A DNA stretch of 64,000 nt, taken from positions 1,364,001 through 1,428,000 of the forward strand of contig NZ_LR743508.1 of NCBI RefSeq assembly GCF_902712855.1. Direction: 5' to 3'. Position numbers and translations under genes: made by a program. The notes under the pieces were generated by a model that was not told where the DNA came from, did not search any database, and saw only the letters and a list, made by a program, of their open reading frames with translations. Every line of letters begins with the position of its first letter. Positions within the stretch are counted from its first letter, which is position 1. Shown in pieces: positions 1-8,085 of this stretch. This DNA is from Variovorax paradoxus (lineage in GTDB: Bacteria; Pseudomonadota; Gammaproteobacteria; Burkholderiales; Burkholderiaceae_C).

Positions 1-147
1 CGTCGGTGCGGTGGGGCTGGTGGGCGTGGTCGGCGTCGTGGGCAGTCCGATCACGCCGCCGCCTCCGCTGCCACCGCCGCAGGCGGAGAGCGCGCAGGCC
101 ACGATCAGCGCGGGCAGGAGCCGCGCGTGCAGGTGAGCAAGTTTCAT
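1..147 (-). CDS. Lipoprotein N-terminus (partial, runs off window start)
   Basis: Only the first 49 codons are inside the window, reading leftward off the edge. They encode a lipoprotein signal: positive residues and a hydrophobic stretch (LLPALIVACAL) ending in the lipobox LSAC, then a glycine/serine run and a Thr/Pro-rich linker. An AAGAAGGA ribosome site sits a few bases before the ATG at 147. It starts 43 bp after the end of the phosphodiesterase-type lipoprotein gene on the same strand, so the two probably form an operon. The mature domain lies outside the window and its function cannot be named. Confidence 0.75.
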   Translation of the reverse strand, partial: MKLAHLHARLLPALIVACALSACGGGSGGGGVIGLPTTPTTPTSPTAPT

Positions 148-190
148 GGGGATCCTTCTTGGTGCTGTGCTTGGTAGGAAACAGGAAAGG

Positions 191-2284
191 TCAGGGCAGC
201 AACGTCGACAACGGGGCGGCTGCCTTGTAGAGATTGGCGACCTCGGCAGCGCTGAGCGCGCGGTTCCAGATCGCGAGGTCGTTGAAGTCCATGGCGCCGC
301 GCGGCGAGCTCGACTGGCGCTTGTAGTAGAGGCCGGTCGCGTCCTCATTGAGGCCGATGCCGTTCTTCAGGCCGCCGAGCGCTGCGACGAGCGCCGGGGT
401 GAGCGCCACGTGGCCCGTCTGCACGCCGCGCGCCGGGTCGATCGCGTACGCATCCATGGCCAGGCCGGCCTTGTCGATGACCATCGCCACGTAGGCCCAC
501 TGGCCTGCGCTCAGGTAGTGCGCGCCCTTGATCTCGCCGCGCACGCTGCCGGTGCCGGTGTTGAAGCGCAGCTCGCAGCTGCCGAACAGGCCGATGGCGA
601 GGCCCGCGTTGTTGCCGGTGTCGTAGTTCTTGTTGGCGATGACGGTGCCGCCGTTGCTCACGCCCTGGCTGCAGGTGGCGTCGGTGCGCACCCAGAAACC
701 GATGGTGAAGGCGGTCGTGCCCGCGTCGCTGGTCACGTCGGTTGCCTGCCTGATGCGATAGCCGGACATGCCGCTCGCATTGGCCACCCTGCTGTCGATG
801 CGCAGAGCCTTGGCGCGGTAGCGGGTGCGCATGCTGTCGTCGGCCAGCAGCGAGCCGCCGTCCGCATCGGCCGCCCATGGCGCGAGCGTCGAGGCGCCGG
901 CCTTGCCGTCGACGCCGGGCAGGGTGTCGAAGGTGTGGTAGGTGACCAGGCCGGTGGCCAGCGTCGGCATCAGCGGCACCGGCGCCAGGTAGGCGATCCT
1001 CGCGTTCAGCGACACCATCGTGTCGCCGGCGACCAGCGTGTACACGTAGCTGTAGTTGCCGTCGCCCGCGGCATCGACGTAGTCGGCGTACGAAGTGCTG
1101 CCGGCCGCCAGCGTGGCCACGAGCTTGCCGTCGCGCAGCACCTTCACGGGCACGTCGGTGTTGCCGGCGAGCTTCCACGAGAGTTCGATGTTGTCCCGGT
1201 CGGCACCGGTCTTCGCGGTGGGCTCGCGCAGGGTGGTGGTGCCTTGCAGCGCGATGCCGTTCAGGCCGTAGCTGGCCGCGGCGGGCGTGGAGCCCAGGTG
1301 GCGCAGCACGGTCGGCGCGATGTCGGTGGCCGCGGCGAGCTGCAGCAGCGTGTCGTCCGCAGGTACGGCCGTGCCGGTGCCGGGCAGGCCCGCGAGTTCC
1401 TTGTTGCTGGCGATGAAGATGGTCTTGTTGTCGCGCGTCTGCAGGCCCGTTGCGGCACCGAAGGCGTCGCGGCCGTGGCCGGTGGTGAGGATGACGAGCC
1501 AGTCTTCCTTCGCGTCGTTCGCCGTGCGGCGCGCGATGCCTTCCAGCAGGCGCCCCACGGCCGCGGCGGTGTCGCTCACGGCGCGGCGGTAGGCGTCGCT
1601 GCCGAGCCCGCTGCTGGCGGCCGCATTGGCAGGTGCACCGTATTGCGCCACCAGCAGGTCGTTGCCCGCCTCGATGAGCTGCGAGGTGTGATCGGTCACG
1701 CAGGCGTCGGAGCCCGCGCAATCGAATGCGGCGTCGACCGTGCCGGTTTCGTTCGTGAGCAGGACCGGGTAGAGCGGATTCGCCGTGACGGCGGCGGTCT
1801 TGTAGCCGGCGCCGGCATTCTGCCTGGCGAGGGCGAAGATCGATGGCGCGAGCTTGGCGTCGATGCGCTGGTCGGCGGTGTCCCACCGCACGCCGTGGCG
1901 CTGCACCCAGGTGCCTGTCAGCAGCGTCGCCCACGAGGGGCCGTCGGTGAGCCGTTGCTCGGTGGGCGTACCGTTGGTGCCGCCGGTCCAAGCGGGTGCG
2001 ACATGAAAGGACTGCAGCGCCGGTGCGCGCTTCTGCGCGATGGCGTCGACCAGTGCCGCATGCGTGAGCCCGTCGATCTCGACGACCAGCGCCTTGGGGC
2101 CGCTGTTGCCCTTGTTCGTGCCGGGTGCGGGCGTGCCGGTGCTGCCGCTGCCGGTCGAAGGTGCGTCGGCAACTGGCACGAAAGCGCTGCCCCCGCCACC
2201 GCCGCCCCCGCACGCCGCGAGCAGCAGCGCGGCACACAAACCTCCTCCCGCCAAACCTTGGCGCGCCTTCGAAACTCTGGCCAT
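191..2284 (-). CDS. Alkaline-phosphatase-superfamily phosphodiesterase lipoprotein with C-terminal LamG domain
   Basis: A 697-residue lipoprotein. The start is ATG 2284, chosen because GAGGGA lies directly upstream; ten further in-frame codons upstream have no such site. The signal peptide ends at the lipobox LLAAC, followed by seven glycines. Residues about 60-340 resemble the type I phosphodiesterase/nucleotide pyrophosphatase fold: a VVEIDGLTH metal-site strand, a WATLLTGTW segment at the nucleophile position, and a late TTGHGR motif. Residues about 470-690 look like a LamG/concanavalin-like domain (FTIGFWVR, then WNRALSAAEV near the end), typical of carbohydrate or surface binding. The likely role is a membrane-anchored phosphoesterase on the periplasmic or outer surface; the substrate is unknown. 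It is followed by a second poly-Gly lipoprotein gene. Confidence 0.75.
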   Translation of the reverse strand: MARVSKARQGLAGGGLCAALLLAACGGGGGGGSAFVPVADAPSTGSGSTGTPAPGTNKGNSGPKALVVEIDGLTHAALVDAIAQKRAPALQSFHVAPAWTGGTNGTPTEQRLTDGPSWATLLTGTWVQRHGVRWDTADQRIDAKLAPSIFALARQNAGAGYKTAAVTANPLYPVLLTNETGTVDAAFDCAGSDACVTDHTSQLIEAGNDLLVAQYGAPANAAASSGLGSDAYRRAVSDTAAAVGRLLEGIARRTANDAKEDWLVILTTGHGRDAFGAATGLQTRDNKTIFIASNKELAGLPGTGTAVPADDTLLQLAAATDIAPTVLRHLGSTPAAASYGLNGIALQGTTTLREPTAKTGADRDNIELSWKLAGNTDVPVKVLRDGKLVATLAAGSTSYADYVDAAGDGNYSYVYTLVAGDTMVSLNARIAYLAPVPLMPTLATGLVTYHTFDTLPGVDGKAGASTLAPWAADADGGSLLADDSMRTRYRAKALRIDSRVANASGMSGYRIRQATDVTSDAGTTAFTIGFWVRTDATCSQGVSNGGTVIANKNYDTGNNAGLAIGLFGSCELRFNTGTGSVRGEIKGAHYLSAGQWAYVAMVIDKAGLAMDAYAIDPARGVQTGHVALTPALVAALGGLKNGIGLNEDATGLYYKRQSSSPRGAMDFNDLAIWNRALSAAEVANLYKAAAPLSTLLP

Positions 2285-2698
2285 GATGTTCCCTCGATGA
2301 GTTGGGATGCCCACGCCGCGGCGGCGCCGGAGAACGTGGGATCCGTTGCGTTCGTGGATGCAAGATGAATTGCAATAAAAAGCACAAACGCTCTTAATGC
2401 CGCAGATCTTGCGGGCCGAAGGTGACAGAGGTTTGACACGGCCGCGCGTACGCGTGGCCGGCAGAAATGAAGTGCTGCGTGAACCGACGCTGCCTGCATC
2501 GCCGCGCCATCGGCTCAGGGCTCATCCAGGAGCGCCAAGGGCTTCGCTGCATCCACATATCGGCCTGTACGCGGGCCGGTGCGCGTTACAGCGGATACAC
2601 CCGGGACGCAGAACACGTGCGGCTGGCTGGCCCGCACGCGGAGCGGCTCCTACGATTCACCCGGTTCCATCCACCCGCCGAAAGAAAGAAGAAACGAA
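2285..2698. other. 414-bp divergent intergenic region upstream of the beta-lactamase
   Basis: This gap lies between the phosphodiesterase lipoprotein (leftward) and the beta-lactamase (rightward). A locally AT-rich patch at 2365-2400 holds a plausible rightward sigma-70 promoter: TTGCAA at 2370-2375 and CTTAAT at 2393-2398, spaced 17 bp. Use of it would leave a leader of about 290 nt. No ampR-like regulator gene is adjacent and I see no other gene here. Confidence 0.35.
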
Positions 2699-3598
2699 AT
2701 GAACCCATCCTTCCAGCGCCGCACCCTGCTGCTCGCTGCTTCCGTGCTGCCCCTCGCCAGCGCCTGCACCGCAGGCTTTGCGAAGACGTCGTCGTCGTCG
2801 TCGTCGTCGTCCGCCGAATCGCAACTGGCCGAGCTCGAGCGTGCCTCGGGCGGACGCCTCGGCGTGACCGGCTTCGACACCGGCACCGGCGCCCGCATCC
2901 AGCACCGCGCGCACGAGCGCTTTCCGATGTGCAGCACCTTCAAGCTGATGCTGGCCGCCGCCGTGCTGGAACGCAGCGCGAAGGAGCCGGACCTGCTGGC
3001 CCGTCAGTTGAGCTACGGCAGGAGCGACCTCATCGCCAACTCGCCCATCACAGAGAAGCACGTGACCACCGGCATGCGCGTGGCCGAGCTGTGCGCGGCG
3101 ACCATCCAGTACAGCGACAACGCCGCCGCGAACGTGCTGCTGCGGCTGCTGGGCGGGCCCGGCGAGGTGACGGCCTTCTCGCGGCGCATCGGCGACCAGG
3201 TCTTCAGGCTCGACCGCACGGAGCCGGAGCTGAACACCAGCATTCCCGGCGACATGCGCGACACCACCACGCCTTCGGCCATGTCCGACAGCGTGCAGCG
3301 GCTGGTGCTCGGCGACGCGCTCGGTGCGCCGCAGCGCGACCTGCTCAAGACCTGGCTGCTCGGCAACACGACCAGCAAGGAGCGCTTCATGGCAGGCGTG
3401 CCCGCCGGCTGGAAGGTCGGCGACAAGACCGGCGCAGGCTCCTACGGCAGCAACAACGACGTCGGCGTGCTGTGGCCGCCGGCCGGTGCGCCGCTGGTGC
3501 TGTCGGTCTACCTGACTTTCTCGCAGAAGGATGCGAAGACGCGCAACGACGTGGTGGCGGCGGCCACGCGCATCGCGGTGACCGCACTCGCGGGCTGA
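2699..3598 (+). CDS. bla: Class A beta-lactamase
   Basis: A 299-residue serine beta-lactamase that hydrolyses beta-lactam rings in the periplasm. All class A landmarks are visible: STFK with the nucleophile Ser79 and Lys82, YSDN, EPELN carrying the general-base Glu, and DKTG near the C-terminus. A Cys precedes the nucleophile serine (MCSTFK) but no partner Cys follows KTG, so the carbapenemase-type disulfide is not expected. ATG 2699 is preceded by AAAGAAGAAA. The signal peptide starts with a twin-arginine-like FQRRTLLL and ends LASAC, a weak lipobox, so export could be Tat-dependent and the enzyme might be lipidated. A run of eight serines (residues 31-38) links the signal to the catalytic domain. 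The hydrolysis spectrum cannot be read from sequence. Confidence 0.95.
   Translation: MNPSFQRRTLLLAASVLPLASACTAGFAKTSSSSSSSSAESQLAELERASGGRLGVTGFDTGTGARIQHRAHERFPMCSTFKLMLAAAVLERSAKEPDLLARQLSYGRSDLIANSPITEKHVTTGMRVAELCAATIQYSDNAAANVLLRLLGGPGEVTAFSRRIGDQVFRLDRTEPELNTSIPGDMRDTTTPSAMSDSVQRLVLGDALGAPQRDLLKTWLLGNTTSKERFMAGVPAGWKVGDKTGAGSYGSNNDVGVLWPPAGAPLVLSVYLTFSQKDAKTRNDVVAAATRIAVTALAG
2788..2811 (+). repeat. GTC trinucleotide microsatellite (8 units) in beta-lactamase linker
   Basis: Eight uninterrupted GTC units inside the beta-lactamase gene, read in frame as TCG serine codons. Being a trinucleotide array, slippage would change the linker length without shifting the frame. Confidence 0.9.
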
Positions 3599-3778
3599 CT
3601 TCGCGGCGTCGGCTCCTTCGACGGTTGCCCCTCGATCCATCCGGTTCCGCGGGCATGCCGGGGCGCGCTGTCTGCACCGCCCGGCGACGGGCAGGCAGCG
3701 ATGTGGAAAATGAAAATCGCTGCGAAGCCTCGGCCGCGCGGGCAGCTTCCGGTGCATTAAAACTTTCGGAGGATATCG

Positions 3779-4576
3779 ATGGGGATCATGGACATCGTCG
3801 GCCACGCGCTGATGGACAACGAGAAACTTCACTTCCACGCCACGCCCGACACCACGCCGGACGAAGCCTGGCTGGTCACGCTGAGCGCGCCGCTCTCCGC
3901 CTTCAATGGCGACCACGTGAACGCAGTGGCCACGGGCAAGCACGACGAGGACCTGCGCGAAGGCATCGCGCAGGTGTGGGGCGTGGACGACCGCGCGAGC
4001 TTCGAGGAGAAGGCCGACTGGCTCGTGCAGGAAGGCCAGCGCTCGACCTACGCTCCGCTGTGGCAATCGATCGCGGCCGTCGACGATGCGGTGCAGACCA
4101 CGCACCCGCTGCTGCGCATGCTGGCCGATGGCATGTTCCCCGCCTTCTTCCAGATCAAGGCGCGCAAGAGCCTCGACTACAAGTCCCTCGGCGCGCAGAG
4201 CGGCCATTCGGCCGCCGACCTGTCCCAGCTGGTGACGGGCAGCCGCTCGTGGGTCGACGAGTTGCGCCGGCACTTCAAGGTGCAGCCCGCGCAGATCGGC
4301 AACCTCGTGGCCTGGGATGCGGTGCGGCTGGCGAGCCTGACGCGCTGGGCGGTGCAGCTGGGCTACATCGATCGCGCGGAATTCGCTCGCTTCGCCGGCG
4401 GGTTGAAGCAGAAGGTGCAGCACGCCTATGCCGACTGGCCGCAGGTGAGCGCGGCCTACATCGCCGGCGGCCTGATCTGGCGCTATTCGAACGAGCGAGA
4501 GGAGAACCTGCTGCGCACCAACCGGCTGCTGCTGAGCGACGCGCGCAGTCCGTATCGCAGCACGGCTTTCCGCTGA
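3779..4576 (+). CDS. DUF1266-type protein
   Basis: A 265-residue soluble protein without signal peptide or membrane segment. The C-terminal half carries the pattern I associate with DUF1266 (YbeR/YbeU-like): WDAVRLASLTRWAVQLGYI, a helix rich in acid/Ala, then YIAGGLIWRYSN. ATG 3779 is preceded by GGAGG with a six-base spacer. It stands alone between the beta-lactamase and the convergent MocR gene. The family has no established biochemical function and nothing nearby suggests one. Confidence 0.65.
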   Translation: MGIMDIVGHALMDNEKLHFHATPDTTPDEAWLVTLSAPLSAFNGDHVNAVATGKHDEDLREGIAQVWGVDDRASFEEKADWLVQEGQRSTYAPLWQSIAAVDDAVQTTHPLLRMLADGMFPAFFQIKARKSLDYKSLGAQSGHSAADLSQLVTGSRSWVDELRRHFKVQPAQIGNLVAWDAVRLASLTRWAVQLGYIDRAEFARFAGGLKQKVQHAYADWPQVSAAYIAGGLIWRYSNEREENLLRTNRLLLSDARSPYRSTAFR

Positions 4577-4609
4577 CCCGCCGCGCAGGCCCGGTCGCCG
4601 TCGCAAGCG

Positions 4610-6103
4610 CTATCGGGCCTTCGCGGCCAATGATCCGATGACGGCCGCCAGCGCACGCATTCCACGATCGATCTCTTCGGGCGTGAGACTCGCGTAGCCG
4701 AGGATCAGCCCCGCAGCCTTGTGCCTGGCGCGGTGCGCCGCGGTGGCGAACAGCGGCGACACCGGGTAGACGCCCACGCCGCGGCCAAGCGCGGCTTCCA
4801 CCAGCGCCGTTTCGTCGCGGGCCCGAAGAAAGGGCAGCCACAGCACCACATGCAGTCCTGCCGCCGTGCCCGCGACCGTCGCGTCGCCCGGCAGGTGGCG
4901 CTCGACGGCGCCGAGCAAGGCCGCGCGCCGGCGTTCGTTCTCGCGGCGCACCCGCCGCACATGGCGTTCGTAGGCACCGCTGTCGATCAGCGACGCGAGC
5001 ACACGCTGCTCCAGCAGCGGCGCGTGGCGGTCCACAAGGCGCTTGGCCTGCCGGAACACGGGCACGAGTTCGGCGGGCAGCACCAGGTAGCCGATGCGAA
5101 GCTGCGGCGACAGGGCCTTCGAAAAGGTGCCGATGTAGATCACACGGCCATCGCCATCCATCGACTGCAGCGCGTCGATGGGGCGCTGTCCGTAGCGGAA
5201 CTCGCCGTCGTAGTCGTCCTCGACGATCCAGGCGCGCTGCCGCTGCGCCCACTGCAGCAGCGCCATGCGCCGGCCGACGGGCAGCACGCCGCCGAGCGGA
5301 AACTGATGGGACGGCGTCACGTAGGCCAGCCGAGCCGGCATGCCTGACGGCAGGCCGGCGGTGTCCAGCCCCTGCGTGTCGACGGGCACGGCCGACAGCT
5401 GGCCGCCTGCGGCCTCGAAGCTGCGGCGTGCCATCAGGTAGCCTGGGTCCTCGAAGACGAAGGCATCGCCCGGGTCGAGCAGCAGCCGCGCGCAGAGGTC
5501 GATGCCTTGCTGCGAGCCATGCACCACCAGGATCTGCTCGGCGTCGCAGGCCAGTCCGCGCGCACGCCGCAGATAGCCCTGCAGCGAGCGCCGAAGCGAC
5601 GCGTCGCCCTCTGGTGCGGCGTAATAGAGGCTGTGCTGATGTCGAAGCAGCTCGGCCTGGTACGCGCGCCGCCATATCTGCGAGGGGAAGTCGCGCGAGG
5701 CCACTGCGCCGTAGGCGAAGTCGATGGCAGCCGGCTTCGCACGGGCGAGCGCAGGCATCGCGATACCCGCCACGCGGCGCCCGAAGTCCGACAGCGCGGG
5801 CGCCGGTTGCTTCCGACGGCGCGGCGTTGCACGCGAGACCGGCGCTGCAGGCGGCGCGCCGGCGACCCGTGCGGCGCGGCCCACGGCGGTGACCAGGAAG
5901 CCTTCGGCCGCCAGTTGCTCATAGGCGGCCGTGACGGTCGTGCGGGACACGCCGAGGTCGGCGGCCAGTGCGCGGGTCGATGGCGCCTTGGCGCCCGCGG
6001 GCAGCGTGCCGTCGGCCATCTGCGCGCGCAGCAGGTCGTAGACGCGACGGCCGGCGCCTGCGCCTTCGGCCGGTGCATGAGGTGAGGAGCGAAACTGGTC
6101 CAT
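4610..6103 (-). CDS. MocR/PdxR-type transcriptional regulator (GntR HTH + aminotransferase-like domain)
   Basis: A 497-residue regulator. Residues about 15-80 form a GntR winged helix (STRALAADLGVSRTTVTAAYEQL). From about residue 120 on there is a fold type I aminotransferase domain: YVTPSHQFPLGG, VEDDYDGEFRY, and IGTFSKALSPQLRIGY, in which the Lys of SKAL should bind PLP. The start is ATG 6103 (MDQFRSS), where the conserved domain begins; upstream in-frame codons overlap the divergent gene. MocR proteins usually control a divergent neighbour and themselves using PLP or an amine ligand. The neighbour here is a PaiB-like FMN-binding protein, 88 bp away, with an inverted repeat in between. Confidence 0.9.
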   Translation of the reverse strand: MDQFRSSPHAPAEGAGAGRRVYDLLRAQMADGTLPAGAKAPSTRALAADLGVSRTTVTAAYEQLAAEGFLVTAVGRAARVAGAPPAAPVSRATPRRRKQPAPALSDFGRRVAGIAMPALARAKPAAIDFAYGAVASRDFPSQIWRRAYQAELLRHQHSLYYAAPEGDASLRRSLQGYLRRARGLACDAEQILVVHGSQQGIDLCARLLLDPGDAFVFEDPGYLMARRSFEAAGGQLSAVPVDTQGLDTAGLPSGMPARLAYVTPSHQFPLGGVLPVGRRMALLQWAQRQRAWIVEDDYDGEFRYGQRPIDALQSMDGDGRVIYIGTFSKALSPQLRIGYLVLPAELVPVFRQAKRLVDRHAPLLEQRVLASLIDSGAYERHVRRVRRENERRRAALLGAVERHLPGDATVAGTAAGLHVVLWLPFLRARDETALVEAALGRGVGVYPVSPLFATAAHRARHKAAGLILGYASLTPEEIDRGMRALAAVIGSLAAKAR

Positions 6104-6114
6104 CGAAATTGCAC

Positions 6115-6126
6115 AGAACTGGTTCT
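6115..6126. promoter_or_regulatory. Inverted repeat AGAAC-TG-GTTCT in the MocR/PaiB divergent region
   Basis: A perfect 5-bp inverted repeat with a 2-bp spacer, 12 bp upstream of the MocR start and about 65 bp upstream of the divergent gene. It could be an operator for the MocR protein; MocR sites are often direct repeats as well, so this is tentative. Confidence 0.35.
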
Positions 6127-6191
6127 TCCCATTGTGCCGGTCAGCGGCGAAAGTGTCGGCTTTCCCCGTTTCAATGCCTTTGGCCGCCACG

Positions 6192-6818
6192 ATGTACATC
6201 CCTCCGCACTTCGCCGTCACCGACCCCGCGCAACTGCACCGCGTCATCCGTGAACATCCGCTCGGAGCGCTGGTCACCCAGGGGCCCGACGGCTTCGACG
6301 CGGACCACCTGCCTTTCGAGTTCGATCCCGACACCGGCGAGCGCGGCACGCTGCTCGCGCATGTCGCGCGCTCCAACACGCTGTGGCAGCGTTGCCCGTC
6401 GGGCAGCCCGGTGATGGTGATCTTTCGCGGTGCGCAGGACTACATCTCGCCGAGCTGGTATCCCTCCAAGCACGAGGCGCACCGGCAGGTGCCGACCTGG
6501 AACTACGAAGTGGTGCATGCGCACGGCATCCTGGCCGTCCAGGACGACGAGCGGTTCGTGCGGCGGATCGTCGCGCGCCTGACGCGGCGCCACGAAGCCG
6601 GCGAGCCGACACCATGGAAGATGGGCGATTCGGCGCCGGAGTTCATCGACGGCCTGCTGCGCAACATCGTCGGCATCGAGATCGCGGTCACGTCGCTGGA
6701 GGGCAAGTTCAAGCTCAGCCAGAACAAGGATGTGCGGGACCGCACCGGCGCGGCCGACAGCCTGCAGGCGAGGGGCAGTACCGGGCTGGCACAGCGGATG
6801 CGTCCCGACGCGGCCTGA
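6192..6818 (+). CDS. PaiB-family FMN-binding protein
   Basis: A 208-residue protein of the PaiB/FMN-binding split-barrel family. It opens with MYIPPHF, the family's usual start, and contains FRGAQDYISPSWYPSK and VPTWNYEVVHAHG, the conserved flavin-site region. In Bacillus PaiB was described as a negative regulator, but in Gram-negatives these proteins are better viewed as putative flavin-dependent enzymes. ATG 6192 was chosen over upstream in-frame starts at 6132 and 6174 because it matches the family start; no strong ribosome site is seen for any. It is divergent from the MocR gene, which probably regulates it. Confidence 0.85.
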   Translation: MYIPPHFAVTDPAQLHRVIREHPLGALVTQGPDGFDADHLPFEFDPDTGERGTLLAHVARSNTLWQRCPSGSPVMVIFRGAQDYISPSWYPSKHEAHRQVPTWNYEVVHAHGILAVQDDERFVRRIVARLTRRHEAGEPTPWKMGDSAPEFIDGLLRNIVGIEIAVTSLEGKFKLSQNKDVRDRTGAADSLQARGSTGLAQRMRPDAA

Positions 6819-6823
6819 TTGGT

Positions 6824-6850
6824 GTGCGCGGCGTGCGCGGCGTGCGCGGC
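6824..6850. repeat. Three tandem copies of GTGCGCGGC
   Basis: Three perfect 9-bp tandem copies begin 5 bp after the stop codon of the PaiB-like gene, at the edge of the decayed thioredoxin-like remnant. No function is apparent; this may mark the junction of an old deletion. Confidence 0.8.
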
Positions 6851-6903
6851 GCGCGCCCGTCGATCCGCGCCCCGTGCCCCGGGGGCTTCCACCCACCGGT
6901 CTT

Positions 6904-7131
6904 GCCGGCGCGCTGCCTGTCGAAGGGCCGGTACCGTTGCTCGATGGCGCGGTGCAGTGGCTCGACTTGCCGCCGCCGACCATGGAAGGATTGCGCGGCA
7001 AGGTGGTGCTGATCGACTTCTGGACCTGTTCCTGCTTCAACTGCCTGCGCGCGCTGCCCTGTCGAGGCCTGGGCCCGGAAGTACCGAGGCCCCGCGCGCA
7101 CGCGGGCCAGGGTGTGGTTGTCGTGCCCGGG
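6904..7131 (+). pseudogene. Remnant of a thioredoxin-like (DipZ/TlpA-type) gene
   Basis: One frame encodes LPVEG..PLLDGAVQWLDLPP, then LRGKVVLIDFWTCSCFNCLRALP, the signature start of the thioredoxin domain of DipZ-like redox proteins, with the CxxC intact. After RALP (7059) homology jumps frame: VEAWARKYRG continues at 7061 as if two bases of a Tyr codon were lost, and a QGVVVV strand returns in the first frame near 7107. Neither start codon nor the rest of the protein is present before the SDR gene begins at 7223. I read it as a truncated, frameshifted relic. The stretch 7132-7222 holds nothing else recognisable apart from the GGAG site of the next gene. Confidence 0.7.
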
Positions 7132-7222
7132 ACAAGGTCATGGATCGGGCGTAGTCTGTGCGGCCGCGAAGCCGTTGCGGCTTCCGTTGTCCCGACCCTC
7201 GACGTTTCATGGAGTTTCAAAG

Positions 7223-8077
7223 ATGATGAATCGAACCGACCCCGTCTGGCTGATCACGGGATGTTCCACCGGCTTCGGCCGCGAGCTCGCCCGGCTGGTG
7301 CTCGCACGCGGATGGCGCGCCGTGGTGACCGCGCGCAACCCGGCGCAGGTCGCCGACATCGCCGAAGGCCACGGCGAGCGTGCGCTGGTACTGCCTCTGG
7401 ACGTCACGCGACGCGAGCAGATCGACCAGGTGGTGGCGCAGGCGCGCCAGCATTTCGGGCGCATCGACGCGCTCGTCAACAACGCGGGCTACGGCTATCT
7501 CGCCGCCATCGAGGAGGGCGACGACAAGGAAGTGCGCGACATGTTCGAGACCAATGTGTTCGGGCTCGTCGACATGACCAAGGCGGTGCTGCCGGTGATG
7601 CGCGCGCAGGGCAACGGGCTGGTGGTCAACGTGTCGTCCATCGGGGGGCTCACGAGCTTCGCGGCCACCGGCTACTACCACGCCACCAAGTACGCGGTGG
7701 AAGGCATCTCGGAATCGCTCGCCATCGAGGTCAAGCCGTTGGGCATCGGCGTGCTGGTGGTCGAGCCGGGGCCGTTCCGCACCAACTGGGCCGGTCCGTC
7801 GATCAAGCAGTCGGCCACGCGCATCGAGGCCTACGAGGCCACGGCCGGCGAGCGCCGCAGGCAGACCGCCGCGCGCAGCGGCAACCAGGCCGGCGACCCG
7901 GTGCGCGCGGCGCAGGCCATCATCGATGCCGCGCTGTCCGACAACCCGCCGCTGCGGCTGGTGCTGGGCAAGGCGGCCCTCGACCTGGCGCGCAAGAAGC
8001 TCGAGTTCATGCGCGGTGACTTCGACGCATGGGAATCGACCACGCTGGGCGCGGACTACCCACCGGGCGAGGGCTGA
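7223..8077 (+). CDS. Short-chain dehydrogenase/reductase (classical SDR)
   Basis: A 284-residue oxidoreductase of the classical SDR family. The N-terminal Rossmann motif is TGCSTGFG, the NNAGYG motif follows, and the catalytic set is present as VSSIGG with YYHATK (Tyr-x-x-x-Lys). It is somewhat longer than the 250-residue norm because of a C-terminal extension, as in SDRs annotated as acting on oxidised lipids or alcohols. The start is placed at ATG 7223 (a second ATG follows at once) with GGAG eight bases upstream. The substrate cannot be inferred. It is convergent with the bestrophin-like gene. Confidence 0.88.
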   Translation: MMNRTDPVWLITGCSTGFGRELARLVLARGWRAVVTARNPAQVADIAEGHGERALVLPLDVTRREQIDQVVAQARQHFGRIDALVNNAGYGYLAAIEEGDDKEVRDMFETNVFGLVDMTKAVLPVMRAQGNGLVVNVSSIGGLTSFAATGYYHATKYAVEGISESLAIEVKPLGIGVLVVEPGPFRTNWAGPSIKQSATRIEAYEATAGERRRQTAARSGNQAGDPVRAAQAIIDAALSDNPPLRLVLGKAALDLARKKLEFMRGDFDAWESTTLGADYPPGEG

Positions 8078-8085
8078 GCGGCGGA

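Noticed and set aside
146..2368. 740-codon open frame on the plus strand opposite the phosphodiesterase lipoprotein
   Set aside because: It is an antisense shadow of GC-rich coding sequence: low-complexity Arg/Ala/Gly/His product, no ribosome site and no domain.
2657..4606. 649-codon minus-strand frame across the beta-lactamase and DUF1266 genes
   Set aside because: It spans two well-supported genes on the other strand and has no recognisable motif.
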